13,990 nt of DNA from Thermaerobacter marianensis (GTDB lineage Bacteria; Bacillota; Sulfobacillia; DYIH01; DYIG01). The translations under genes and the position numbers were made by a program. The notes beneath the pieces are model-generated. The model ran no database searches and was not told the DNA's origin. It worked only from the letters and a program-made list of their open reading frames with translations. The first letter of the stretch is position 1, and each line of letters begins with the position of its first letter. The DNA lies in the NCBI GenBank assembly GCA_020723725.1, contig DYIG01000025.1, positions 1 through 13,990 of the forward strand. The letters are read 5' to 3'. Shown piece after piece: positions 1 through 6,569 of the stretch.

Positions 1-43
1 ACTAGAAGCTAATGGTGGTTGAAAGTGTCTGATATTACCGCAT

Positions 44-73
44 CAAAAAAATATAAGCTGGCAAACTGCCGGC
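44..73 (-). terminator. Terminator-like hairpin of the decayed UXX-star copy
   Basis: Read on the minus strand, a GCCGGC arm, an AGTTT loop and a GCCAGC arm (one mismatch) are followed by TTATA and then a run of T. It is nearly identical to the hairpin at 1225-1254 and sits at the same distance after the stop of the related gene. It is the decayed copy of that terminator. Confidence 0.55.
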
Positions 74-88
74 TAACCCTTAAATGTC

Positions 89-183
89 TTAGATACCGCC
101 GAACCGATCATAATATCTTGATCACCGGTACACGCCGCTGACCGCCGCTGAGTTTGAGCATCGTCTCCATTGCCTATTCGCTC
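89..183 (-). pseudogene. Decayed 3' fragment of a UXX-star gene (duplicate of 1269-1380)
   Basis: The minus strand reads METMLKLSGGQRRVPVIKIL and then a stop. This closely matches MERMLELSGGQRRVPVIQVG in the intact gene at 1269-1490, and the nucleotide similarity continues through the 3' flank into the terminator hairpin. Relative to the intact copy about 12 bases are missing after VPVI, with a further single-base loss, so the VTIGFGGT ending is out of frame. The N-terminal half, including the redox-site codons, is absent: similarity ends near 183. It is a non-functional remnant. Either a local duplication was later broken, or two related genes were present and one decayed. Confidence 0.75.
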
Positions 184-289
184 CTTAAGCCCCTCCCCCT
201 CCGGGAAATAGGCCTGCACTACGGTCTTCGCAATTCAGGCGCGGAAACTCCGCCCGGTATGCGACACAGCCTGGTAATACTGAAGGACA

Positions 290-379
290 GAGGACGGAGC
301 CGAACAGGGCCAATTCCCGGATCGCATGCTCGCGGCAGAAACGCGCCACATCTTGGCGGTTGATCGGTAGCCTTACCAT
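290..379 (-). pseudogene. Truncated MntA-type nucleotidyltransferase, N-terminal fragment
   Basis: From an ATG at 379 with a GGAGGAG ribosome binding site upstream, about 30 codons read MVRLPINRQDVARFCREHAI and on to RELALFGSVL. This is the characteristic start of minimal nucleotidyltransferases of the HEPN-MNT toxin-antitoxin type, where the ALFGS segment opens the catalytic GSx10DxD motif. The similarity stops right after FGSVL. The next codons (CPSVLPGC...) do not look like the family, there is no DxD, and the frame ends near 185. Only the first quarter of a typical gene remains, so no activity is expected. No HEPN partner is visible next to it. Confidence 0.6.
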
Positions 380-692
380 CGCCGTATACTCCTCCTCCCT
401 CGGGGCTGGCGCCGAATAGATTTCGATTCTTCCGCTAAGGCGGCTTGGGCGTCGCCCAGGCGCTCAAGCCGTTCGGATGGCTCGATTGACATCAGGCCTT
501 CCCTTCCCCCTTCAAGGACGAAACCCCTTCCTTTCAATGGACTTGCCCAAATCCGGTGGTGGATGGTTCATGACGTCCTTCCACAAATGAATTCGGGGGC
601 GTCCTAAAATAGCCCTTTGCGGCTATCCATCGGCAGGTTCCTCCAGGCGATAAATAGTAACGGCGAGGGATTCAGGAATTGGAGGTAAACGC
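380..692. other. Stretch without a convincing gene upstream of hemerythrin
   Basis: I find no family-level similarity here. On the minus strand a 39-codon frame runs from an ATG at 492 to a TAA at 373, beginning MSIEPSERLERLGDAQAALA and overlapping the start of the nucleotidyltransferase fragment. It could be the remnant of an upstream partner, but it is too short and unrecognisable to call. A 6-bp hairpin at 609-626 (ATAGCC, six-base loop, GGCTAT) is followed by TTT on the minus strand and might be a weak terminator. No clear sigma-A promoter for the hemerythrin gene is seen. Confidence 0.4.
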
Positions 693-1115
693 ATGCAACA
701 GGTGTTTTTGGAGCTCATGCCGTGGAAAGAGGAATACAGTGTTCAAATACGGTCGATAGACGAACAACACAAGAAGCTGGTATCGTTGATAAACCATCTG
801 CATTCCGCCATGAAGGAGGGTAAGGGAAACGCATATGTGGGTATGGTGGTGCGTGAGCTTATCCGATATACGCAGACTCATTTCGCTTACGAGGAAAAGT
901 TATTCAGCAGATATGGCTATCAAGGATTTACGGAGCATAAAGCCGAGCATGACCGCTTTATTGAAGAAGTTTCACAGTTCGACCAGCGTCTTGCAAGAGG
1001 CAGTGTGACACTTAGTATGGAGGTCATGAATTTTCTGAAGGGGTGGCTTTCCGGACATATCCTTAAAACAGATAAATCATACAGTGATTTCTTGATTGCC
1101 AAAGGAGTTATATGA
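693..1115 (+). CDS. Bacteriohemerythrin, non-haem di-iron oxygen-binding protein
   Basis: A single-domain hemerythrin of 140 residues, the usual length for bacterial members. All seven expected di-iron ligands are present: His26 (IDEQH), His63 and Glu67 (HFAYE), His82 and His86 (HKAEH), and His122 and Asp127 (HILKTD). The PWKEEYSVQI segment before the first ligand is also typical. The family binds O2 reversibly and is linked in bacteria to oxygen sensing, storage or delivery, and sometimes to iron or NO handling. There is no signal peptide or fused signalling domain, so it is probably cytosolic. GGAGG lies seven bases before the ATG. It is a solitary gene, convergent with the UXX-star gene and bordered on both sides by related UXX-star sequence. 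Confidence 0.93.
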   Translation: MQQVFLELMPWKEEYSVQIRSIDEQHKKLVSLINHLHSAMKEGKGNAYVGMVVRELIRYTQTHFAYEEKLFSRYGYQGFTEHKAEHDRFIEEVSQFDQRLARGSVTLSMEVMNFLKGWLSGHILKTDKSYSDFLIAKGVI

Positions 1116-1224
1116 GACGCGTGGCCACTCCCTGTGGGACCGAAGGTGATCTTCCGCGTAGATTAAGGTTATCGACCAAATCACCGGAGGGATGAGAAAT
1201 GGCCCAACATCAGACAGCAGTGAC

Positions 1225-1254
1225 TTAAAAATATAAGCCGGCAAACTGCCGGCT
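1225..1254 (-). terminator. Rho-independent terminator of the UXX-star gene
   Basis: On the minus strand a perfect GCCGGC / GCCGGC stem (1237-1242 and 1248-1253, extended by one A-T pair) with a five-base loop is followed by TTATATTTTT. It begins 15 bases after the stop codon of the gene ending at 1269. Confidence 0.75.
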
Positions 1255-1268
1255 ATCCGTTAAACGCC

Positions 1269-1490
1269 TCAGGTACCGCCGAACCCGATCGTAACCTCTT
1301 CGCCGACCTGGATCACCGGTACACGCCGCTGACCGCCGCTGAGTTCGAGCATCCTCTCCATGGCCGATTCATCGTCCCGGACATTCACGTACTCAACAAC
1401 GAAACCGCGCCGCTCGTAATCTGACCGGGCGTTCCGGGTATACGGTCAAGTGTCTTTTCCGAAGATGGTAACCCTTTCCGACAACTCCAC
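1269..1490 (-). CDS. UXX-star family selenoprotein (glutaredoxin-like), TGA read as selenocysteine
   Basis: A 73-residue thioredoxin-fold protein that becomes visible only if the in-frame TGA at 1448-1446 (codon 15) is read as selenocysteine. The redox site then reads GKDT-U-PYT, followed by YVNV, MLELSGG, the cis-proline segment VPVI and the ending VTIGFGGT. This order matches the UXX-star (seleno)protein group, in which Sec takes the place of the first glutaredoxin Cys and the second Cys is absent (UPYT). The expected role is cytosolic thiol or peroxide redox chemistry with an unknown partner. GTG is chosen as start because GGAGGGG lies about five bases upstream; TTG at 1484 is possible. 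The frame shows no other stop, and sense codons on both sides of the TGA fit the family, which argues against a simple pseudogene. It lies 75 bases after dnaJ on the same strand, beyond a terminator, and has its own terminator. Production needs SelA/SelB/SelC/SelD encoded elsewhere. Confidence 0.82.
1408..1448 (-). promoter_or_regulatory. Candidate bacterial SECIS element
   Basis: Two folds are possible directly after the UGA. In the first, UGACCG (1448-1443) pairs with CGGUCA (1427-1422) around a 15-base loop containing GG. In the second, CGCC plus G1426 pairs with CGGCG (1412-1408), leaving one bulged C and an apical loop that begins with GU about 20 bases after the UGA, within the usual bacterial spacing. 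The folds are mutually exclusive and were found by eye. Confidence 0.4.
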
Positions 1491-1515
1491 ACCCCCCTCC
1501 GCCTAGGGCTCCGGT

Positions 1516-1551
1516 GCAAAAGGCCCGTCAGCCGTGTTGCCATCGACGGGC
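1516..1551 (-). terminator. Terminator after dnaJ
   Basis: On the minus strand a perfect 7-bp stem, GCCCGTC (1551-1545) with GACGGGC (1529-1523), encloses a 15-base loop and is followed by CTTTT. It starts 15 bases after the dnaJ stop. The short T-run and large loop suggest incomplete termination, so some transcription could reach the UXX-star gene, for which I see no separate promoter. Confidence 0.6.
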
Positions 1552-1565
1552 TCCGCACGCCGCGA

Positions 1566-2747
1566 TCAACGGCTCCCGAACGCATCCTTCACGCGGCCGA
1601 AAAAGCCCTTGCCCGATGCTCCCGCCATACCCAGCTGCTCCCCGCGCCGCTGGGCCATCTTTTGCAGCTGCTCCCGTTCCTCCTCGTTTAGATCCGTGGG
1701 GATAACGACCTTGACCAGGACATGGTGATCACCGCGCCCGTTCCCCTTTAATCTGGGCACACCGGACCCGCGAAGGGTGATCACGGCGCCGGACTGGGTA
1801 CCCGCCGGTATGGATACCTTGTGCGGTTCCGCCTTTTTCCCCGGCTCAGCCAAAGCCGGGACCTCGACCTCCACACCCAGGGCGGCCTGGAACATGCTTA
1901 TCGTTACCTCGCTGACGACATCGAATCCTTCCCTCTTGAGGGCGGAGTGATTTTTAACGTGAATGTCTACATAGAGGTCACCAGAAGGCCCCCCCTTGCG
2001 ACCGGCTGAACCGGCCCCTGCCACCCTGACACGCGTGCCCTCGTCGACCCCCTGCGGCACCCGCACGGTCACGCGGCGGCGGCGACGGACGATTCCGGCC
2101 CCCTGGCACTCGGAGCAAGGGGTGCTGATCACCCTTCCCTCCCCGTGGCAGCGGCCGCATGTCTGGACGCTGACAAATTGACCAAACGGGGTATTGCGCT
2201 GGACCCGCACCTGCCCGGTGCCCCCGCAAGTCCCGCAAGTGGAGGGCTGGGTGCCGGGCGCGGCGCCGCTCCCGCCACAACGGTCACAGGACTCCTCGCG
2301 AGGCACCTCGATTTCCCTGGTCACCCCGAAGGCGGCTTCCTCCAGGGTAAGGTGCATGTCGAGCCGGAGGTCCGCGCCGCGTTCGGCACCCCTCGACCTG
2401 CCCTGCCCGCCCATCGCACCCCCGAAAAAGCTCTGGAACAGGTCATCCAGGTCACCGAAACCAAAGCCCCCGCCGAAGTTGCCAAACCCGCCGAAACCAT
2501 TGGCGCCGCCACCGAAACCGTCTCCCATACCAGCATGGCCGAACTGGTCGTAGCGCGCCCTTTTCTCGGCATCGCTCAAGACTTCGTAAGCCTCGTTGAC
2601 CTCTTTGAATTTTTCCGCAGCCCGGGGGTCATCCTTGTTGGCATCCGGGTGATACTGCCGCGCCATTTTCCGGTAGGCCTTCTTGATCTCCTCCGGAGTG
2701 GCGTTTCGGCCAACCCCCAGGACTTCATAATAGTCCCGTTTGGACAT
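1566..2747 (-). CDS. dnaJ: Chaperone protein DnaJ (type I Hsp40)
   Basis: Cytosolic co-chaperone that delivers unfolded clients to DnaK and stimulates its ATPase. The protein has 393 residues and the full type I layout. The J domain (about 1-70) carries HPD at 33-35. A Gly/Phe-rich linker (about 74-115) follows. The zinc-binding domain has four CxxCxGxG-type repeats at Cys154-157, 171-174, 197-200 and 211-214. The C-terminal substrate-binding domains complete it, with a short extra tail ending FGRVKDAFGSR. ATG at 2747 is preceded by AGGGG about 11 bases upstream. It is the last gene of the hrcA operon and is followed by a terminator. The 50-base gap to dnaK holds a small inverted repeat (ACGTTA / TAACGT, 2773-2789) of unknown role. 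Confidence 0.98.
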   Translation of the reverse strand: MSKRDYYEVLGVGRNATPEEIKKAYRKMARQYHPDANKDDPRAAEKFKEVNEAYEVLSDAEKRARYDQFGHAGMGDGFGGGANGFGGFGNFGGGFGFGDLDDLFQSFFGGAMGGQGRSRGAERGADLRLDMHLTLEEAAFGVTREIEVPREESCDRCGGSGAAPGTQPSTCGTCGGTGQVRVQRNTPFGQFVSVQTCGRCHGEGRVISTPCSECQGAGIVRRRRRVTVRVPQGVDEGTRVRVAGAGSAGRKGGPSGDLYVDIHVKNHSALKREGFDVVSEVTISMFQAALGVEVEVPALAEPGKKAEPHKVSIPAGTQSGAVITLRGSGVPRLKGNGRGDHHVLVKVVIPTDLNEEEREQLQKMAQRRGEQLGMAGASGKGFFGRVKDAFGSR

Positions 2748-2797
2748 TCAAAACTTAACCCCTCAAGTTATGACGTTAAGCTGTAACGTTCAGTCCC

Positions 2798-4666
2798 CTA
2801 CCTGGCGTCGACGACATTCTCGTCACCACCGGCCGCATCACCCTGACCGGGCGTCGCACCCACCCCGGACTGGGCATAGACGGATGCGCCGAGGTCCATC
2901 AGTTTTGCCGATAGCTCGTCGGTGGACGACTTGATCTCCCCGATGTCATCACCCTCCAGGGCCTTCTTGACCCTTTCGATGGCAGATTTAACGTTTTCCA
3001 CCTTTTCCGAAGGGGCCTTGTCACCCAGGTCCTTGATGGTCTTTTCCGCGTTGTAGACCAGGGAGTCGGCGCTGTTCCGAGCCTCAACCGCTTCCTTACG
3101 CTTCTGATCCTCTTCTGCGGAGGCCTCCGCTTCCTTGATCATCCGCTGGATTTCATCCTCGCTCAGCGTCCCGCTGGCCTGGATGGTAATCTTCTGTTCC
3201 CGGCCGGTCCCTTTATCCTTGGCGGAGACCTTCACTATGCCGTTGACGTCAATGTCAAAGCTCACCTCGATCTGCGGCACACCGCGCGGGGCCGGGGGTA
3301 TCCCGTCGAGTATGAAACGGCCCAGCGACTTGTTGTGCGCCGCCATGGAGCGTTCACCCTGCAGCACGTGAATCTCCACCTGCGTCTGGTTGTCGGCGGC
3401 TGTGGAGAAAATCTGCGACTTAGAGGTGGGAATGGTCGTATTTCGTTCAATCATCTTGGTGAACATGCCGCCAAGGGTCTCGATGCCCAGAGAAAGCGGC
3501 GTTACGTCCAGCAGGACGATGTCCTTTATTTCTCCGGCCAGTACGCCACCTTGGATGGCGGCCCCGAGCGCCACAACCTCGTCGGGGTTGATGCCCTTGA
3601 AGGGGTCCTTGCCAAAAAGCCTTTTCACGGCCTCCTGCACGGCGGGTATACGCGTGGACCCGCCGACCAGGAGGATCTTATCGATATCCTTGGGTTCCAG
3701 CTTGGCGTCGGCCAGCGCCTGACGCGTGGGGCCCATGGTTGCCTCCACGAGGTCGGCTGTCAGCTCCTCGAACTTGGCCCTGGTGAGGGTCACGTCCAGG
3801 TGCAGTGGGCCCTCCGGACCAGCCGTAACAAACGGGAGGTTGATGTTGCTGGACAGGACGGTGGAGAGCTCTATCTTAGCCTTTTCGGCGGCGTCCTTCA
3901 GGCGCTGCAGGGCCATGCGGTCCTTGCGGAGGTCGATCCCGTGCTCCTTGCGGAACTCCTCGGCCACCCAGTCCACTACCCTCTGGTCGAAATCGTCACC
4001 ACCCAGGTGGTTGTTGCCGCTGGTGGCCTTGACCTCGAAAACCCCGTCCCCCAATTCCAGGATTGAGACGTCAAAGGTGCCGCCACCGAGGTCGAAGACG
4101 AGGATGGTCTGCTCCTGCCCCTCCTTGTCGACCCCATAGGCCAGCGCCGCGGCGGTGGGCTCGTTGATGATACGCAAAACCTCCAGCCCGGCGATACGGC
4201 CCGCGTCCTTTGTGGCCTGCCGCTGGGCGTCGCTGAAATAGGCCGGCACGGTTATAACGGCCTTGTCGACCTTTTCACCAAGGTAGGCCTCGGCATCCGC
4301 TTTGAGTTTCTGCAGTATCATGGCCGATATCTCCGGCGGGGAATATTCCTTATCCCTTATCTTCACCCGGACATCGCCATTGGAAGCTGCGACAACCTTG
4401 TACGGGACCTTGCCCGCCTCGTCTTTGACCTCGTTATAGCGCAGGCCCATAAACCTCTTCACGGAGAATACGGTGTTTTCAGGGTTGGTCACGGCCTGCC
4501 TCTTGGCCACCTGACCGACCAGCCGCTCGCCATCCTTGGAAAAACCAACCACTGACGGCGTCAACCGGCTGCCTTCCGCGTTCGTTATGATAACGGGCTC
4601 ACCGCCCTCAATAACTGCAACCACAGAATTGGTTGTACCCAGGTCAATACCTATTACCTTTGCCAT
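2798..4666 (-). CDS. dnaK: Chaperone protein DnaK (Hsp70)
   Basis: ATP-driven Hsp70 chaperone that binds exposed hydrophobic segments, working with DnaJ and with GrpE as nucleotide exchange factor. It has 622 residues, normal for the family. The ATPase domain shows the phosphate 1 motif IGIDLGTTNSVVAV near the start, VPAYFSDAQRQATKDAG, the phosphate 2 motif VFDLGGGTFDVSI and the adenosine motif LLVGGSTRIPAVQ. The linker DIVLLDVTPLSLGIETLGG leads into the peptide-binding domain and helical lid. The C-terminus ends DENVVDAR, shorter than the acidic EFEE-type tail common in the family. The ATG at 4666 has GGAGGG eight bases upstream. It lies 18 bases after grpE, in one operon with it. Confidence 0.98.
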   Translation of the reverse strand: MAKVIGIDLGTTNSVVAVIEGGEPVIITNAEGSRLTPSVVGFSKDGERLVGQVAKRQAVTNPENTVFSVKRFMGLRYNEVKDEAGKVPYKVVAASNGDVRVKIRDKEYSPPEISAMILQKLKADAEAYLGEKVDKAVITVPAYFSDAQRQATKDAGRIAGLEVLRIINEPTAAALAYGVDKEGQEQTILVFDLGGGTFDVSILELGDGVFEVKATSGNNHLGGDDFDQRVVDWVAEEFRKEHGIDLRKDRMALQRLKDAAEKAKIELSTVLSSNINLPFVTAGPEGPLHLDVTLTRAKFEELTADLVEATMGPTRQALADAKLEPKDIDKILLVGGSTRIPAVQEAVKRLFGKDPFKGINPDEVVALGAAIQGGVLAGEIKDIVLLDVTPLSLGIETLGGMFTKMIERNTTIPTSKSQIFSTAADNQTQVEIHVLQGERSMAAHNKSLGRFILDGIPPAPRGVPQIEVSFDIDVNGIVKVSAKDKGTGREQKITIQASGTLSEDEIQRMIKEAEASAEEDQKRKEAVEARNSADSLVYNAEKTIKDLGDKAPSEKVENVKSAIERVKKALEGDDIGEIKSSTDELSAKLMDLGASVYAQSGVGATPGQGDAAGGDENVVDAR

Positions 4667-4684
4667 GCGGTCACCCTCCCTTAA

Positions 4685-5299
4685 TCAATTATTCCCTTCA
4701 TTCTCAGATGTGCCACCAACGGCAACCTTGACCATTGCGGGGCGGATCACGGAACCTTTATAAATGTACCCCCTCTGCAATTCCTCCACAACCGTATCAG
4801 GGGGGTGGTTCTCGTCAGCCTCCACCCTAATAAGCGCCTCGTGCCTGTTAGGGTCAAAGGGCTCCCCGGCACAGGCCATAACCTCCAGACCCGCCCTGGA
4901 GAGGACATCCCCAAGCTGCCGGTAGATCATCTCGATACCCTGGCGGAGGGTATTGACGTCACCTGTCCCGCCCGAAGCGGTCAAAGCCCTCTCGAAATTG
5001 TCCAGAACAGGGAGGAGTTCCTGAATAACGCCGCTCACGGCATCATCGCGCCAGCGTGCCTGCTCCTGCATCATTCTACGCCTGTAGTTGTCAAAATCAG
5101 CCTTCAGACGCTGTATCTGAGAAAAGTACTCCTCGGATTTCAGTTGGTACTTCTCAGCGCGCCGCTCGGCCTCTTGCAGCAGGACAAGGGGATCGCCTGC
5201 CACGGCGGGCTCGTGTTCCCCGGCCTCCGTTTCCTCAACAACCTGCTCCATAGTTTCTTCCGGCGATTCGCGCAAAACCCTCACCCCTCCCATGAACAT
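4685..5299 (-). CDS. grpE: Nucleotide exchange factor GrpE
   Basis: Homodimeric exchange factor that releases ADP from DnaK. Up to 204 residues: an acidic N-terminal region, a long coiled-coil helix (about 45-95, including FSQIQRLKADFDNYRRR) and the beta-wing domain, with the family signature around GYIYKGSVIRPAMVKVA. The start is uncertain. ATG at 5299 has only a weak upstream site, TTG at 5275 has GGAGGGG at good spacing, and ATG at 5251 has GGAAG. The longest form is given here and the true protein may be 8-16 residues shorter. It is the second gene of the hrcA operon, with about 70 bases between it and hrcA. Confidence 0.95.
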   Translation of the reverse strand: MFMGGVRVLRESPEETMEQVVEETEAGEHEPAVAGDPLVLLQEAERRAEKYQLKSEEYFSQIQRLKADFDNYRRRMMQEQARWRDDAVSGVIQELLPVLDNFERALTASGGTGDVNTLRQGIEMIYRQLGDVLSRAGLEVMACAGEPFDPNRHEALIRVEADENHPPDTVVEELQRGYIYKGSVIRPAMVKVAVGGTSENEGNN

Positions 5300-5372
5300 A
5301 CCTACGGACCTGTCACTTACAGGCCCTCGGCAATAATCTCCATTTTATTTCACCTGCGGGAAAACCTAAATA

Positions 5373-6395
5373 CTAAAGACCGTTAAGAACGTCGGTCATA
5401 GTCCGGGATACCTCGCGGACAAGGGGCATCACCCTGGCATAATCCATACGGCGAGGGCCCAGAACCCCTATGCGCCCCATCAGGTCATTGCCGAATCGGT
5501 ACGCAGAGACCACCAGGCTGCAGTCTTGAATCCCTTGCCGGTTTATCTCATCCCCGATGGCCACATCCACTTCCTCATCCCGGCAGAGTGCTTGCAGCAT
5601 CTCATATGCCAGACTGTGTCTCTCTAGCGCGTTGAACAGGGCAAAGGCCTTATCGGCATCCCTGAACTCCGGCTGCTTCAGGATATTAGCTGTGCCGCAG
5701 AAGAAGACCCTTTGCTTCTGACCGTCATTAAGCCGCTCCACAAGGGCATTCAACGAAGATATCAGCGGAGCGCGGTATTCCTCCAGCCCCTTCGGAGGGG
5801 TATCATAGAGCTCGTTACAGATGTCCTCCAGGGTCATCCCGTAGAAACTGGTATAGAAAGCCTCCTTAACCTTATCCATGTCCTGCTGTACGATATCACC
5901 TATGTCAAGGGCAAAGGTTTGGACAAAACCACCCTCGGTCACCAGGAAAAGGATAACCCTTCCATCGTACACGGGAATAAAACGCACCAGTCGATAGGCA
6001 GACGAGCCCATTTCCGGCCCGCTTATTAATACAAGGTAATCAACGAATTCCGAGAGTGTCCTGGCAACGTGCTGCAGGAGCCCGGCCATGTCATGACCCT
6101 GGGTTTCAAGCACGTTGCGCATAAAACCCCTGTACTCTTCACCACCCGCAACAGCGGGTCTGACCAGGTTATCAACGTAGTAGCGGTATCCCTTGTCTGA
6201 GGGGACCCGCCCCGCTGACAGGTGGGGTTGCTCGAGGTAGCCTAGATCCTCAAGATCGGCCATCTCGTTCCGAATGGTCGCAGGACTGACACCCAGGTTG
6301 TACCTCCTGGCAATCGAACGCGAACCCACGGGTTCCGCCGTTACAACGTAATCGTTAACGACTGCCTCAAGAACCTTTCTCTTGCGTATTTCCAT
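5373..6395 (-). CDS. hrcA: Heat-inducible transcription repressor HrcA
   Basis: Repressor of class I heat-shock genes. It binds the CIRCE inverted repeat, and the GroEL chaperonin helps it fold active. The start given, ATG at 6395, yields 340 residues, with GGTGA six bases upstream; GTG at 6404 and TTG at 6407 are in frame and would add 3-4 residues. The N-terminal winged helix contains the helix-turn-helix around SPATIRNEMADLEDLGYLEQ and the wing motif GRVPSDKGYRYYVD. The rest is the GAF-like core with the inserted dimerisation region, ending RTMTDVLNGL. It is the first gene of the operon, directly behind a CIRCE site, so it is autoregulated. hemW, often next to hrcA in Bacillota, lies about 6 kb away here on the other strand. 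Confidence 0.97.
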   Translation of the reverse strand: MEIRKRKVLEAVVNDYVVTAEPVGSRSIARRYNLGVSPATIRNEMADLEDLGYLEQPHLSAGRVPSDKGYRYYVDNLVRPAVAGGEEYRGFMRNVLETQGHDMAGLLQHVARTLSEFVDYLVLISGPEMGSSAYRLVRFIPVYDGRVILFLVTEGGFVQTFALDIGDIVQQDMDKVKEAFYTSFYGMTLEDICNELYDTPPKGLEEYRAPLISSLNALVERLNDGQKQRVFFCGTANILKQPEFRDADKAFALFNALERHSLAYEMLQALCRDEEVDVAIGDEINRQGIQDCSLVVSAYRFGNDLMGRIGVLGPRRMDYARVMPLVREVSRTMTDVLNGL

Positions 6396-6417
6396 GAGTT
6401 TCACCAAATCGCAACGG

Positions 6418-6444
6418 TTAGCACTCTCAACCGGTGAGTGCTAA
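6418..6444 (-). promoter_or_regulatory. CIRCE operator (HrcA binding site)
   Basis: A perfect copy of the consensus: TTAGCACTC (6418-6426), nine bases, GAGTGCTAA (6436-6444). It overlaps the predicted transcription start of the hrcA promoter, where bound HrcA would block initiation. Confidence 0.97.
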
Positions 6445-6448
6445 AAGT

Positions 6449-6478
6449 AGGATAGCATCGTCTATTAAATAGTGTCAA
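6449..6478 (-). promoter_or_regulatory. Sigma-A promoter of the hrcA-grpE-dnaK-dnaJ operon
   Basis: On the minus strand, a consensus -35 TTGACA (6478-6473), an 18-base spacer and a -10 TATCCT (6454-6449). The start point would fall around 6442, inside CIRCE. Confidence 0.85.
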
Positions 6479-6531
6479 GATTATGCATCTTGCAGGATAA
6501 TTTTCTACATAAAGAAAAATCTATGTAGAAA
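6476..6531. repeat. Two inverted repeats between hrcA and the binding-protein gene
   Basis: The first is CAAGAT, five bases, ATCTTG (6476-6492), whose left arm overlaps the -35 of the hrcA promoter. The second is a perfect 10-bp repeat, TTTCTACATA (6502-6511) and TATGTAGAAA (6522-6531), with a ten-base AT-rich loop. Neither has a T-run making it a good terminator. They may be operators for regulators of the divergent genes. No good sigma-A promoter for the rightward gene is obvious among them. Confidence 0.45.
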
Positions 6532-6569
6532 TAGTGAAATAGTGCCTGACAGGGTAAGAGGGGATACCG

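Noticed and set aside
373..492. 39-codon minus-strand frame overlapping the nucleotidyltransferase start
   Set aside because: It is short, unrecognised, and has only a modest ribosome site in a region that is otherwise decayed.
2145..2786. Open frame on the plus strand across the 5' half of dnaJ
   Set aside because: Antisense shadow of the J domain and Gly-rich region; the composition mirrors dnaJ codons.
3335..4066. Long open frame on the plus strand (about 243 codons) inside dnaK
   Set aside because: It is antisense to a fully conserved part of DnaK, has no recognisable family, and such mirror frames are common in GC-rich conserved genes.
5305..5325. Imperfect hairpin between hrcA and grpE as a terminator or regulator
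   Set aside because: Only five clean base pairs, a mismatch, and no T-run on the transcribed strand.
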